DNA of 64,000 nt. Source: Streptomyces tuirus (GTDB lineage Bacteria > Actinomycetota > Actinomycetes > Streptomycetales > Streptomycetaceae). A program made the position numbers and the translations under genes. Below, piece after piece: positions 16,737 to 26,344 of this stretch; the stretch's first letter is position 1, and each line of letters begins with the position of its first letter. The DNA lies in NCBI GenBank assembly GCA_018195615.1, contig JAGTPG010000001.1:1302001-1366000 (forward strand). Direction: 5' to 3'. The notes beneath the pieces were generated by a model. That model had not been told where the DNA came from. It saw nothing but the letters and a program-made list of their open reading frames with translations, and made no database searches.

Positions 16737-18135
16737 GTGTCGGCACACGACGACGTCGACGACGTCGCGGAGTTCGCGGCGCTGCTGAGAGCGCTGAAGG
16801 ACCGCACGGACCGCAGTTACGGTTCACTGGCCCGCCGCCTGGCCATGAACACCTCGACCCTGCACCGCTACTGCGCGGGCGAGGCGGTCCCCCTCGACTT
16901 CGCCCCCGTGGAGCGCTTCGCGGCGCTCTGCGGAGCGTCCCCGGAGGAACGCCTGGAACTCCACCGCCGCTGGCTCCACGCGGTGGCGGCACGACAGCGG
17001 CCCCGGACGGCGGGTGCGGGCAGTACCGCGAGTACGCCAGGGGAACCGAAAGCCGCCCCCGACACCACGAGTGCCCGAGCAGACACTTCGGACACGGCGA
17101 CTGCCGGTACGGCCGGTCAGGAGGCGGCCCCGGAGTCCGGGACACTCCCGGAGCCGGCACCCCACCGGGAGCCCGCGCCCGGCGCGTCCCCGCTCCCCCA
17201 CCGCCCCTGGTTCCGCCGTAGGCGCGTCGCCGTCGGGCTGGCCGCTGCCTGTGCCGTGCTCGCGACGCTCGGGACCCTGTCCGCGCTGCCGGACGGGCGG
17301 CGCTCGTCCGCCGACGGTGCCCCTACGGCCGGGCCCGCCGCCTCCGGCACGACGGAGGCCAAGGCACCGGAGCGCCCGGGCGAGACGCCCCCTCGTCCAC
17401 CGCCCCGAGCGACTCCCCCACCCCGAAGCGGCCCAGTTCCTCCGCCCCTGAGAAGAAGAAGCCCACCACCGCCCCCTCCCCTCCGGAAACCACCCCGCCC
17501 ACCGGCGGGAAATCCCCGCCACTCCCCTCACCTGGTCCGCCAACTCCCAGGCATGGAAGCTGGGCTGCGGTCACGACTACGTCGTCGCCAAGCCGCCGCA
17601 GCAGGTGCCGCCGCCCCCGGCCCCGCAGGACGCGGGAACCTGGGCGGCGACGCAGGGCGCGGTACACGGCGGGGAGACGATCGTGGAGCTGTCCGTGCAG
17701 GGGCGGACGGACACGGCCGTCGTGCTGGAGGCGCTGCGCGTGCGCGTGGTGGGGCGTACCGCGCCGGCCGAGGGCAACGCCTACGCCATGGACAACGGCT
17801 GCGGCGGTTCGCTCACGCCGCGCTACTTCGACGTGAACCTGGACAAGGACCGCCCCATCGCGCACGCGGTCCCGGGGAACGACGCCGGCACGCCGATCCC
17901 GGCGGTCCGCATGCCGTACCGCGTGTCCGCGCGGGATCCCGAGGTACTGCTGGTCACCGCCCGGACCGCGACGTGCGACTGCCGCTGGTACCTGGAGCTG
18001 GACTGGTCCTCCCAGGGCCGCCGGGGCACGGTCCGTATCGACGACGACGGCCACCCGTTCCGGACCAGCGGCATCAAGGGCCTGCCCCGCTACATGTACG
18101 ACACCTCGGCACGCCAGTGGGCGCCCTACAGCTGA
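16737..18135 (+). CDS. Membrane-anchored HTH protein with extracytoplasmic domain (two frame changes)
   Basis: The N-terminus is an XRE-like helix-turn-helix (RSYGSLARRLAMNTSTLHRY, residues 20-45) with a helical continuation to about residue 80. A Pro/Ala/Thr-rich linker leads to one membrane segment (VAVGLAAACAVLATLGTL near residue 170). A second low-complexity Pro/Ser/Lys linker leads to a globular outer domain with cysteines (KLGCGHDY, MDNGCGG, TATCDCRWYLELDW). The outer domain lies in a different frame; adding one C near 17391 and one near 17535 restores about 466 residues. GTG at 16737 is chosen because GAGGACGGGGG lies just upstream. The layout suggests a one-step transmembrane signal protein. 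Confidence 0.75.
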
Positions 18136-18235
18136 CCGTCACAAGTGCCACCATCTTCTGTTTGGCCATGGCTCTCGCCTGCCCCTTCGGTCTCCTGGGA
18201 TCCCTCCGGGTTCCATCGAGTCACAGGCGTCGCCG

Positions 18236-20084
18236 TCACGCCTCCCAAACGGCTGCGGCTGTACGGTCGTCGGCATAACCCTTGACCCGTACTTGGGAGT
18301 CGGCGAGGAACGCGGCGAGTCCGGGCGGCTCGGGGCGGGACCAGCGGTCGGCAAGGTACTCACCCAGTTCCGGTTCGCCGCGCAGTGGGTCGGCGAGGCC
18401 ACCGCTGCACATGAGCAGGGTGTCGCCCGGGCGGGCGACGGAGGTACGGAAACGAAAGGGTTCACGGGGCGGTTCCGGGGCGGGTTCGTACGGGCTGGGC
18501 GGGGTCGGGATGCCCAGGTCCATGGTGAGCCGGTCGCCCGCGGGCGTCTCGGCGGGCGGCGATCCGAACCCCAGGACGGGTTCGCCCTTGACCTCGACGA
18601 CCTGCGGTTCGATGTCCTGCCACTCACCGTCCCGCAGCCGGAACAAGCCGCCGGGGCCGACGCCGAAGAAGACCCGCGTCCGGCATTCCGGATCGGCGGA
18701 CAGCAGAAGGCAGCGCAGGCTCGCCGCGTACTCCTCCGGGTCGACGCCCTGTTCGGCGGCGCTGGCGCGGAGCCTGCCGAGGCTGCGGTCGGTGAGGCGG
18801 TGCAGGCCCGACTTGAGATCACCGCGCCGGCCGGCCCTTATGTCCTCGCCGAGCCGCAGGTGACTGCGCCCGACGGCCCGCCCGATCCAGCGACAGGCAT
18901 CGGCGGCTGCCCGATGCGCCCCCGGCGTGGCCCGGACCCCGGTCGCCGTCGCCACCAGCAACAACGCGTGCTCCCCGACGCCGAACCGCGCGATCAGCAG
19001 CGAGTCCCGCCGCGGCTCCCCCCGATACCGCGCGGAGTCCCCCCGCAGGGACACGGCCCGCAGGGTGCAGGACCCGTACCGCGCCCCGTCGAGCACGGTG
19101 TCCGCGACGAGATCGCCGAGGTCGTCCGGGTCGGCGGGCGGAAGCGCGGTGGGCTCGGCGTCGTAGGTGGGCGGGCGGGATCCCACGTAGCCACGGGGAC
19201 GGTTGGCCGGCGTGGGGGGCTCGATCCGGGATTCGACGTGACCGAGCGGGGCGTCGGCGGGCCTGGGGCGCTGACGCGCTCGGCTCGGGGGCGGGGGTGC
19301 CGGAGTGCTGGGGTCGGTGGTGGCTGCCTGAGGTGTCGGCCCCCTGGGCGGGCCGTCCGCCGTGGCGGGGCCGTCCTCGGCGCTGGGCCAGGAGGGAGGG
19401 ATCCTGGGCGGCGGTGGCGCTGCGGGCGTCCGTGAGGTGGGGGGCGTCGTCGCAGCGGTCTCCCTCCGGCCCTCCGAGGGCGTACGGGGACCGACGGGCT
19501 CCTGCTCGGCTGCCTGGCCGGCGCGTCCTGGCGGGTCCGCGGCGGCCGGGAAGGTCACCGGCCCGTGGGCCGCGCCGGCGGTGGCTCCCAGGGCGCACGC
19601 TGCGGGGCCCGGTCGGCACCGCGGGGTGCGTCCAGCGAGTCGACGCCCCCGTCCCAGGGCCCCGACACGACAGCCCCCGCACCGAGGGCGCCCGACCGCT
19701 CGCCCGGCACCACGGTCCCCGGATCGCCGGTGCCCGACCGCTCACCCGGCACCACGGACTCCGCATCGGCCGCCCCGGCCCGAGCCCCCGGCACCACAGA
19801 CTCCGCACCGACGCCCCCACCGCGAACCCCCGGCACCGCGGACCCCGGATCGCGGGTGCCGGACCGCTCGCCCGGGGGGCTGGGGCGGAGGGCTGCCGGT
19901 CGGCCCCCCTGGGCCCGCCGTCCCCCGGGTTCGCCCGGTCCTGCACCGCGCCCGCCGCCGAAGCGAAGCGGTCGTCCAGGGAGTCGGGAGCGGATGCGGG
20001 CCCCGTGTCGCCGGTGGAGTCGTCGTACAACTGCCTCCACCAGTCGTCCTCGTGACCGGTGGGCCTTCCCCCCTGCTGGCTCAT
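18236..20084 (-). CDS. PP2C-like Ser/Thr phosphatase with disordered N-terminal region (two frame changes)
   Basis: The C-terminal 260 residues form a PP2C-type domain (DSLLIARFGVGEHALLLVATATG, GDTLLMCSGGLADPLRGEPEL, VKGYADDRTAAAVWEA). This is the variant form common in Streptomyces, in which some metal-binding Asp residues are replaced. About 350 residues of Pro/Gly/Ser-rich linker precede it, with a near-repeat of VVPGERSGTGDPG type. The true start is MSQQGGRPTGHEDDWWRQLY at 20084. One added base in the C6 run near 19882 and one near 19570 join the frames. It probably reverses protein phosphorylation or binds phospho-proteins through the linker. No kinase is adjacent. Confidence 0.75.
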
Positions 20085-20295
20085 GCCCCTAATTGTCCAC
20101 CGCACGAGCCGGATGAAAACGGGGCTTGTGGAAAAACCGGCCCCTCACGGCACCTCGAAACGGCGCGTCGAGTGAGCTGTAGAACGGTCATGCGATATAG
20201 GGCGTCCCCGCGGCCACGACCGGCTGACCTGCGGGTCCTGGCCGCTGCCAGGCCCCTGACCTGCGTCTTCTCTCCGTTTCGGGCAGTCTGGACAG

Positions 20296-20877
20296 ATGGG
20301 AGTGTGGGACCTCCTGCTGGTCGGGCTGGTCATCCTGCTCGGCCTGTGCGGAGTGCTGCTGCCCGCGGTGCCCGGGTCGCTGCTGGTGTGGGCCGCGGTC
20401 ATGTGGTGGGCGCTGAAGGATCCGCAGCCCGTCGCGTGGTGGGTCCTGGTCGGAGCCACGGTGCTGATGTTCGTCTCCCAGGGCGTCCGCTGGGCCCTGC
20501 CGCCCCGGCGCCTGCGGGCGAGCCACGCCAACCGCCGCATGCTGGCCTACGCCGGAGCCGGATCCGGCCTCGGCTTCGTCCTGCTCCCCGTGCTCGGCGC
20601 GATCCCGGGCTTCATGGCCGGCCTCTACCTCTCCGAACGACTCCGGCTCGGCGGCCACGCCGAGGCGGTCGCCGCCCTGCGCACCGCGATGCGCGAGGGC
20701 GGCTCCAGCATCCTGGCCGAACTGTTCACCTGCCAGCTGATCGCGGCGGCGTGGGTCGGCGCCGTGTTCTCGGGTGAACGCCGCACGGCGCCTACAGCAC
20801 ACCCTCGTGCGTCAGCAGCCGCACCTTCCGCTCCAGCCCACCCGCGTAACCCGTCAGCGTGCCGTCCGCCCCGATGA
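20296..20877 (+). CDS. DUF456 small membrane protein
   Basis: A membrane protein with four hydrophobic segments: LLVGLVILLGLCGVLLPAVP, LVWAAVMWWAL, VAWWVLVGATVLMFVSQGV and GSGLGFVLLPVLGAIPGFMAG. The paired glycine-rich GLVILLGLCGVLLPAVPGS and VLGAIPGFMAGLYL repeats are typical of DUF456. Function is unknown. As given the frame ends at 20877 and overlaps ogt. One more G at about 20772 would give SG-stop at about 20777, the usual 160-residue length, with no overlap. I consider 20777 the likely native end. Confidence 0.8.
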   Translation: MGVWDLLLVGLVILLGLCGVLLPAVPGSLLVWAAVMWWALKDPQPVAWWVLVGATVLMFVSQGVRWALPPRRLRASHANRRMLAYAGAGSGLGFVLLPVLGAIPGFMAGLYLSERLRLGGHAEAVAALRTAMREGGSSILAELFTCQLIAAAWVGAVFSGERRTAPTAHPRASAAAPSAPAHPRNPSACRPPR

Positions 20878-21277
20878 CCCGATGGCACGGCCGGACGACC
20901 AGCAACGGATTGGCCCCGATCGCCCCGCCGACGGCCCGCACGGCCGCCCTGGGCGCTCCGATCCGCGCCGCGATCTCTCCGTACGTCACGGTCGAGCCGA
21001 AGGGGATGTCGTCCAGCGCGGCCCAGACCTTCTCCCGGAAGGCGGTGCCGTCGGTGCGCCGGGCCAGCCGGAACTCCTTCAGGTCCCCGGCGAAGTAGGC
21101 GGCGAGCTGTTCCTCGGCCTCGCGGAAGGGCCCGCGGTCCTGCCGCCAGTCGTCCCTCACCACGCGTCCGCGCTTCTGCCCGGGTACGGACAGCGAGGTC
21201 AGCTCGCCGTCCGGCGTGGCGGTGAGGAGGAGCGGCCCGAGGGGGGAGGCCACATTCGTCCAGTACGTCGGGGTCAT
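20792..21277 (-). CDS. ogt: Methylated-DNA-protein-cysteine methyltransferase
   Basis: A 161-residue DNA-repair protein that transfers the methyl group of O6-methylguanine to its own cysteine. The active site is VRPCHRVIGADGTLTGYAGG; the helix-turn-helix part is GSTVTYGEIAARIGAPRAAVRAVG. The ATG at 21277 overlaps the stop codon of the upstream Ada/AlkA gene (TGATG), so the two are translated together as an alkylation-repair operon. Confidence 0.94.
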   Translation of the reverse strand: MTPTYWTNVASPLGPLLLTATPDGELTSLSVPGQKRGRVVRDDWRQDRGPFREAEEQLAAYFAGDLKEFRLARRTDGTAFREKVWAALDDIPFGSTVTYGEIAARIGAPRAAVRAVGGAIGANPLLVVRPCHRVIGADGTLTGYAGGLERKVRLLTHEGVL

Positions 21278-22691
21278 CACCACTCCCACTCCCCTGCGGC
21301 ACGCAGGTGGTTCAAGGCGTACGAGCGCCAGGGGCGCCAGCTGTCGGGGACGTCGGCCCCGGGGGGAGCCACGTCGGGGTCGCCGAGGGCACGGGTGCGG
21401 ATCTCGGCGATCGTGCGGGCGTCCAGGCCGGGCACGGCGCACAGGGCGTTCTGTGCGTCGTCCCGGTCGGCGCCCGCGTCCAGGCGAACGGCGTGGTCGG
21501 CGAGGGCGGCGGCGAGCGCCCCGAGGGTGCCGCCGGGCTCGGCCGTGGCGAGGGCGGCCGGCTCGGGGAAGAGGTGGGTGAGGCTGCCGCAGGGTGCGTC
21601 GAGGGCCTTGCCGTAGCGCCGTACGAGTCGTTCCGCCCCGGTCCGGCCGGTCAGCGCGCGCACCGCGAGTTCCTCGGGGTCGGCGGTGCCCGGCGAGCGC
21701 AGCCCGGGCCGGGCGGCGACCAGGGGCGCGAGCCTCGGGTCGGCGGCGAGGCGCTCGTCGACGGCGTAGGGGTCGGCGTCGAGGTCGAACAGCCGCCGCA
21801 GCCGCTGTACGGCGGTGGTGAGGTCGCGGGGGTCGGTGAGGTGCAGCCTGGCGTCGAGCCAGCCGCCCGGGTGGGCGCCGTGCCCGGTCCGGGCGGTGCC
21901 GGGCCGTTCGTCGACGGCGACGATGCCGGTGCCGTAGGGGAGGCGGAGCGTGCGCCGGTAGGTACGTGCGCCGGGCGGGCCGCTCATGTCCTCGATGCCG
22001 GGCACGGCCTCGCGTCCCAGCAGGTCGAAGACGGGTCCGGCCTGGTAGGGGCCACGGTGGGCGAGCCGTAGCGGGATACCGGCGTCCGGGGTGGCGCTAC
22101 GGCGGCCCCGGCCGCTCCTCCGTACGGCGGCGGCCCGCAGCTCGCTCGGGTCGAGGCGTACACGGCGCGGATGGTGTCGTTGAACTGCCGCACGCTGGCG
22201 AAGCCCGACGCGAACGCGATCTCGGTGATCGGCAGCTCGGTCGTCTGCACCAGGAGGCGCGCGGTGTGGGCCCGCTGGGCCCGGGCGAGGGCGACCGGCC
22301 CGGCACCGAGCTCGGCGGTGAGCTGCCGCTGCACCTGCCGGGCGCTGTAGCCGAGCCGTCCGGCGAGACCGGCGACGCCCTCCCGGTCGACCACGCCGTC
22401 GGCGATCAGCCGCATGGCCCGGCCCACCACGTCCGCGCGGACGTTCCACTCGGCGGAGCCCGGTACGGCGTCCGGGCGGCACCGCCGACAGGCCCGGAAT
22501 CCCGAGCCCTGCGCGGCGGCGGCCGTGGCGAAGAACCGTACGTTGGCCCGCTTCGGGGTGACCGCGGGGCAGCTCGGCCGGCAGTAGATGCCGGTCGTCT
22601 CGACGGCGAAGAAGAAGGCGCCGTCGAAACGCGCGTCCCGGCTGCGTACGGCTTCGTACCTGGGGTCTTCCCTCGTGTCTGCGTCCCTCAC
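21277..22691 (-). CDS. Ada/AlkA fusion: methyl-phosphotriester sensor plus 3-methyladenine glycosylase (one frame change)
   Basis: Domain order: an Ada zinc domain with four cysteines ([32 protein letters not shown]; residues 20-80), an AraC-type DNA-binding domain ([20 protein letters not shown], residues 90-180), then the AlkA N-terminal and HhH-GPD glycosylase domains ([53 protein letters not shown]). It senses methylated DNA, activates repair genes and excises alkylated bases. A single missing C near 22160 splits the DNA-binding part from the glycosylase. The GTG at 22691 has GGAGA nine bases upstream. About 471 residues after correction. Confidence 0.88.
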
Positions 22692-22765
22692 GGTGTCCAG
22701 TCTCCGCCGTCGGCCGGGATGCCGCTGGCGGAAATCGGACACGGCGTTCCAGGGGCCCAGAAACG

Positions 22766-23203
22766 CTAGGGAACGTAGAAATCGGTGTCGTAGTACCAGT
22801 CGTCGACCCCGTTGAGCCGCAGACGGGCTGCGACCACGAAGATCGACTCGTTGCCGACGTACTGGGTCGGGGCGAGGCAGCCGCGGGTGAAGCCGGGGTT
22901 GAGCGTGGAGCTCGCGCAGTCGACGTTGCTGCCGAAGTTGCTGCTCACCGCGCCACCGATCGACACCGCCACGCTCGCCGCGTTCTGCACGACCAGGACG
23001 GCCTGGGCGTATCTGCTGCCGTTGACCACGGCACAGACCTTGAACTTGACGTTGTCCGACACCTTGTGGGTCTTGTAGCCACCGCAGTGCCAGGTGGAGT
23101 TGGTGCTCACCGCCTGCCAGTTCTGCGCGGCCCCGGCTGGGGCCGCGGTGAGCGCGAGCGCACCCACCGTGGCCGCGGCCACACCCAGAGTCTTGAAACG
23201 CAT
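22766..23203 (-). CDS. Small secreted protein of unknown function
   Basis: A 145-residue protein with a clear signal peptide ([18 protein letters not shown], cleavage after APAGAA). The mature domain has four cysteines ([30 protein letters not shown]) likely to form two disulfides, and many beta-branched residues, so it is probably a small beta-sandwich. The ATG at 23203 replaces an upstream start in the same frame because it begins the signal peptide and follows GGGGGAC. No family recognised. Confidence 0.7.
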   Translation of the reverse strand: MRFKTLGVAAATVGALALTAAPAGAAQNWQAVSTNSTWHCGGYKTHKVSDNVKFKVCAVVNGSRYAQAVLVVQNAASVAVSIGGAVSSNFGSNVDCASSTLNPGFTRGCLAPTQYVGNESIFVVAARLRLNGVDDWYYDTDFYVP

Positions 23204-23304
23204 GCCGTCCCCCTCGATCCCACTCGATCCGAACACGTATGAATGCGAACACTTGGCCGCCCCCTCGGGCGGCCGTTGATCTTAACCGGCCGGTCGCGGC
23301 GTGG

Positions 23305-24411
23305 CTACGAACGCCAGTGCGGTCCGCGCTTCGCCTCCATCGCGGCCCGTCCGATCGCACCCTTCCGCTTCCAGTCCTTCCGGATCTCCGCCCGGAGCCG
23401 CGCGTCGGTCTTGGCGACGATGCGCTGGTTCTCCCGCAGGAGCTTGCGGTAGCTGGCCAGTCGCCGTTCCGGCAGTTCGCCGGAGTCGATGGCGGCCAGT
23501 ACGGCGCAGCCGGGTTCGGTTTCGTGGGCGCAGTCGTGGAAGCGGCACCGCTCGGCCAGTTCCTCGATCTCGGAGAACACCTGCCCGACGCCGGTCTCGG
23601 CATCCCAGAGTCCGACGCCCCGCAGCCCGGGGGTGTCGATCAGGACGCCCCCGCCGGGGAGGGCGAGCAGGTTGCGGGTGGTCGTGGTGTGGCGGCCCTT
23701 GCCGTCGACGTCCCGGGTGGCCTGGACGTCCATGACGTCCTCGCCGAGCAGCGCGTTGGCGAGGGTCGACTTGCCCGCGCCGGACTGCCCGAGCAGCACG
23801 GACGTCCCACCGGCGACGACGGCCGCGAGCACGTCGAGCCCCTCCCCGTCCACGGCGCTGACGGGCACCACCGGCACGCCGGGCGCGCTGGTCTCCACGT
23901 CCTGGACGAGGTGGGAGCGGGTCACGGCGTCGGGGACGAGGTCGGCCTTGGTGAGGACGACGACGGGCTGCGCCCCGGACTCCCAGGCGAGCGCGAGGAA
24001 CCGCTCGATGCGGCCGAGGTCCAGCTCGACGGCGAGGGACACGGCGACGACGGCGTGGTCGACGTTGGCCGCGAGGATCTGCCCCTCGGACCGGTTGGAG
24101 GAGGTGGAGCGGACGAACGCGGTGCGGCGCGGCAGGTAGGTGCGGACGTAGCGCGGGTTGCCGCCGGGCTCGACGGCGACCCAGTCACCGGTGCAGACGA
24201 CGCGCATCGGGTCGTGCGGGGTGACGAACGCGGTGTCGGCCCGCAGCACGCCGCCGGCGGTGACGACGTCGCACTGACCGCGGTCGACCCGGACGACGCG
24301 GCCGGGCAGCAGCCCTTCGGCTTCGTACGGGGTGAACGCCTCGGCCCAGATCTCGTCCCAGCCGTAGGGAGCGAGTGCGGAGGAAACGGATGCGGCAGAG
24401 CTGGAAGTCAA
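23305..24411 (-). CDS. rsgA: Ribosome small-subunit GTPase A
   Basis: A 368-residue circularly permuted GTPase that acts late in 30S subunit assembly. The order is OB-fold, then G4 ([11 protein letters not shown]), G5 ([10 protein letters not shown]), G1 P-loop ([12 protein letters not shown]), G2 region with TTTTRNL and G3 (LIDTPGLR), then a zinc site with [14 protein letters not shown]. This order is diagnostic. The start is read as TTG at 24411 with GGGAAGGG upstream. A short strong leader ORF lies 46 bases upstream on the same strand. Confidence 0.93.
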   Translation of the reverse strand: MTSSSAASVSSALAPYGWDEIWAEAFTPYEAEGLLPGRVVRVDRGQCDVVTAGGVLRADTAFVTPHDPMRVVCTGDWVAVEPGGNPRYVRTYLPRRTAFVRSTSSNRSEGQILAANVDHAVVAVSLAVELDLGRIERFLALAWESGAQPVVVLTKADLVPDAVTRSHLVQDVETSAPGVPVVPVSAVDGEGLDVLAAVVAGGTSVLLGQSGAGKSTLANALLGEDVMDVQATRDVDGKGRHTTTTRNLLALPGGGVLIDTPGLRGVGLWDAETGVGQVFSEIEELAERCRFHDCAHETEPGCAVLAAIDSGELPERRLASYRKLLRENQRIVAKTDARLRAEIRKDWKRKGAIGRAAMEAKRGPHWRS

Positions 24412-24456
24412 GGGTGACCCTTCCCAAGGTCGGCCCCCGGCTCGACGTCGGTCGGA

Positions 24457-24525
24457 TCAGCCGGCGGCCATGGAGGTGGACTTGATGAACTGGATGCGGG
24501 CAGCGCTCATCGCAATGACAGCCAT
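24457..24525 (-). CDS. 22-residue peptide ORF with near-perfect Shine-Dalgarno
   Basis: The ORF starts MAVIAMSAARIQF and ends STSMAAG, followed by TGA. Its ribosome site AAGGAGGTG (24533-24541) is the strongest in the window and sits nine bases before the ATG. The early codons GCT, ATT and GCG are rarer in this genus than those of its neighbours. The peptide has one Lys, one Arg, a Ser/Thr/Met tail and no cysteine. It could be a leader peptide for rsgA downstream, or a free small protein. I do not recognise a family. Confidence 0.55.
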   Translation of the reverse strand: MAVIAMSAARIQFIKSTSMAAG

Positions 24526-24582
24526 CGGTCAACACCTCCTTCGTTCCTGACTCGCCGTGGAAACCTTCGTGGAACCGCCGTA

Positions 24583-24613
24583 ACGCTATCCCGTCACGGC
24601 GGCACCACGTCAA
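24583..24613 (-). promoter_or_regulatory. Candidate promoter of the peptide-rsgA unit
   Basis: On the minus strand TTGACG (24608-24613) and TAGCGT (24583-24588) are separated by 19 bases. The -35 hexamer overlaps the stop codon of the upstream gene. It would give a leader of about 50 bases before the peptide ORF. Spacing is slightly long, so confidence is moderate. Confidence 0.4.
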
Positions 24614-26109
24614 CCGCTTTTCGCGCAGTCGTGGCCGTTCAGTGTGAAGTCGTACGGCGGGGAGTTCTTGCCGCGCCAGGAGGCCAGGAAGCCGAAGGTC
24701 AGGTCGGAACCGGCGGCGACGGCCTTGTTGTAGTCGGCGGCGGTGGCGGTGACGCGGGAGCCGTCCTGGGAGACGGAGGCGTCCCACATCTGGCCGACCC
24801 GCTGGCCGTCCCGGAAGGACCAGGACACCCGCCAGGAGTCGAGGGCCTTGCTGCTGGTGACGGTGACGGCGGCCTGGAAGCCGTCGGGCCACTGGTTGAC
24901 CAGGTCGTACTCGACCCGGCAGGTGGGTTCCCCGCTCTCGTCCGGTGCGCTCCCGCCGGTGGGAGAGGAGGTGCCCTGCGGTTCCGTCCGGCGGTCGTCC
25001 TTGTCGCCCTCCGGCTTGCCCGGCTTCCCGGTGTGCTCCTCGTCCTCGGTCGCGGTGGCGGCCGGCTTCGAGGTCGCGGGAGGCAGCGACGGCGGGGACG
25101 GCAGGGACGGGTTGGGGTCGGCCACCGGCTGACGGCCGACGTCATCGCGCGCGCCGAGGTCGTCGCCACTGCCGCCGAAGGGCATCATCGAGACGCCGAG
25201 CGCCAGCAGGGAGACCAGGACGGCGGCGACGAGGAGGCCGTTGCGGGCGACGCGCGCCTTCTGTTCCCCCTCTTCCTGCTCAGCGGCCGCCTTGTCCGCC
25301 GGGCCGGGACGGCCGGCGCCCAGCCGCACCTCGGCGGCGCGGCGGCGGCGCTCCAGGTAGGCGAGCCCGCCCCAGCCGATCACCCCGCCGGCCAGCGCCC
25401 CGGGGAGTCCTCCGCCGTGCAGGCGCAGGCAGGCGGCGGCCTCGGCGCACTCCACGCAGGTGGCGAGGTGGCGGGAGAGGTCGCCCGGGGTGTCGGCCGC
25501 GGAGGAGCGGGTGACGGCGTCCAGCAGCCGGGCGTAGCTGCGGCACCGGGCGTCCATCGGAGTGTCGAGGTGGTTGCGGTGGCAGCGGTCCCGGAACAGG
25601 GTGCGCACCTGCTGGAGCTCGTCGGCGACGGTGGCCGGATCGAGGCCCAGGCGGCGGGCGACCACGGGCAGCGGCAGCGCCTCCACCTCGGCCAGCCACA
25701 GCAGTTCGGCGTCCGCCTGCTGGAGGTCGCGCAGGCCGCGCAGCGCGAGCGGGCGCCGCAGGGGCGGTCCGGTGTAGCGGGCTGCCTTGTCCGAGTTGAG
25801 CCACAGGCGCAGGTCGGGGTCGAGCTTGTGGCCCTGCCCCTCCTCTTCCCAGGCCGCGGCCGTGGTGCGGACGGCGGTCAGCAGCAGGGGTATGCGGGGC
25901 AGCCGGGCGGGGCGGCGGCCGGTGTTCCGGACCGGACCGGTTTCGGCCGCGCGGGCCTCACGGGTGCCGTGCGCGAACGCCTCGCGGCCGAGTTGTGCGG
26001 CGGCGGTGGATCCGGACGTGCACAGGTCGGCGTACGCGAGGACCGCGTCCCAGCACTCGGAGAACAGCGCGGCCTCGGCGGCGTCCTGAGGGGTCGGCAG
26101 GTCGGGCAT
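24610..26109 (-). CDS. Membrane protein joining a zinc-finger/HTH cytoplasmic part to an outer CBM2
   Basis: 499 residues. The N-terminal 200 residues are helical with a sigma-region-4-like stretch (LPLPVVARRLGLDPATVADELQ). A zinc-type anti-sigma motif follows (HLATCVECAEAA, near residue 220). One membrane segment (NGLLVAAVLVSLLALGVSM, near 295) leads to a Pro/Ser/Asp-rich linker. The last 100 residues form a carbohydrate-binding CBM2-like domain bounded by cysteines (CRVEYDLVNQWPDGFQAAV; GFLASWRGKNSPPYDFTLN). This suggests a surface sensor for cellulose-like polymers that signals through a sigma factor; the signalling role is inferred. Upstream of rsgA, same strand. Confidence 0.75.
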   Translation of the reverse strand: MPDLPTPQDAAEAALFSECWDAVLAYADLCTSGSTAAAQLGREAFAHGTREARAAETGPVRNTGRRPARLPRIPLLLTAVRTTAAAWEEEGQGHKLDPDLRLWLNSDKAARYTGPPLRRPLALRGLRDLQQADAELLWLAEVEALPLPVVARRLGLDPATVADELQQVRTLFRDRCHRNHLDTPMDARCRSYARLLDAVTRSSAADTPGDLSRHLATCVECAEAAACLRLHGGGLPGALAGGVIGWGGLAYLERRRRAAEVRLGAGRPGPADKAAAEQEEGEQKARVARNGLLVAAVLVSLLALGVSMMPFGGSGDDLGARDDVGRQPVADPNPSLPSPPSLPPATSKPAATATEDEEHTGKPGKPEGDKDDRRTEPQGTSSPTGGSAPDESGEPTCRVEYDLVNQWPDGFQAAVTVTSSKALDSWRVSWSFRDGQRVGQMWDASVSQDGSRVTATAADYNKAVAAGSDLTFGFLASWRGKNSPPYDFTLNGHDCAKSG

Positions 26110-26344
26110 GAGTCTCCTGCATCCAAAGCGAGGTCAACTCACCACAGCGGTAAAGGAGTTGGGGGGAACCTCGCGGCAGGGCAAGAGCTTTTCACGTCTC
26201 TCACACAACTGACAAGCGCCCTGTTCAGATGTCCGGACAGGACGGGCGTGCCCCCACGACTCCGTTCTCGGATGGCCATACGGGCCCCGTCCGCCCTGCG
26301 TTCAACGCCGTACGCCAATGATGAACGACGTCATCGAAGCGTTA

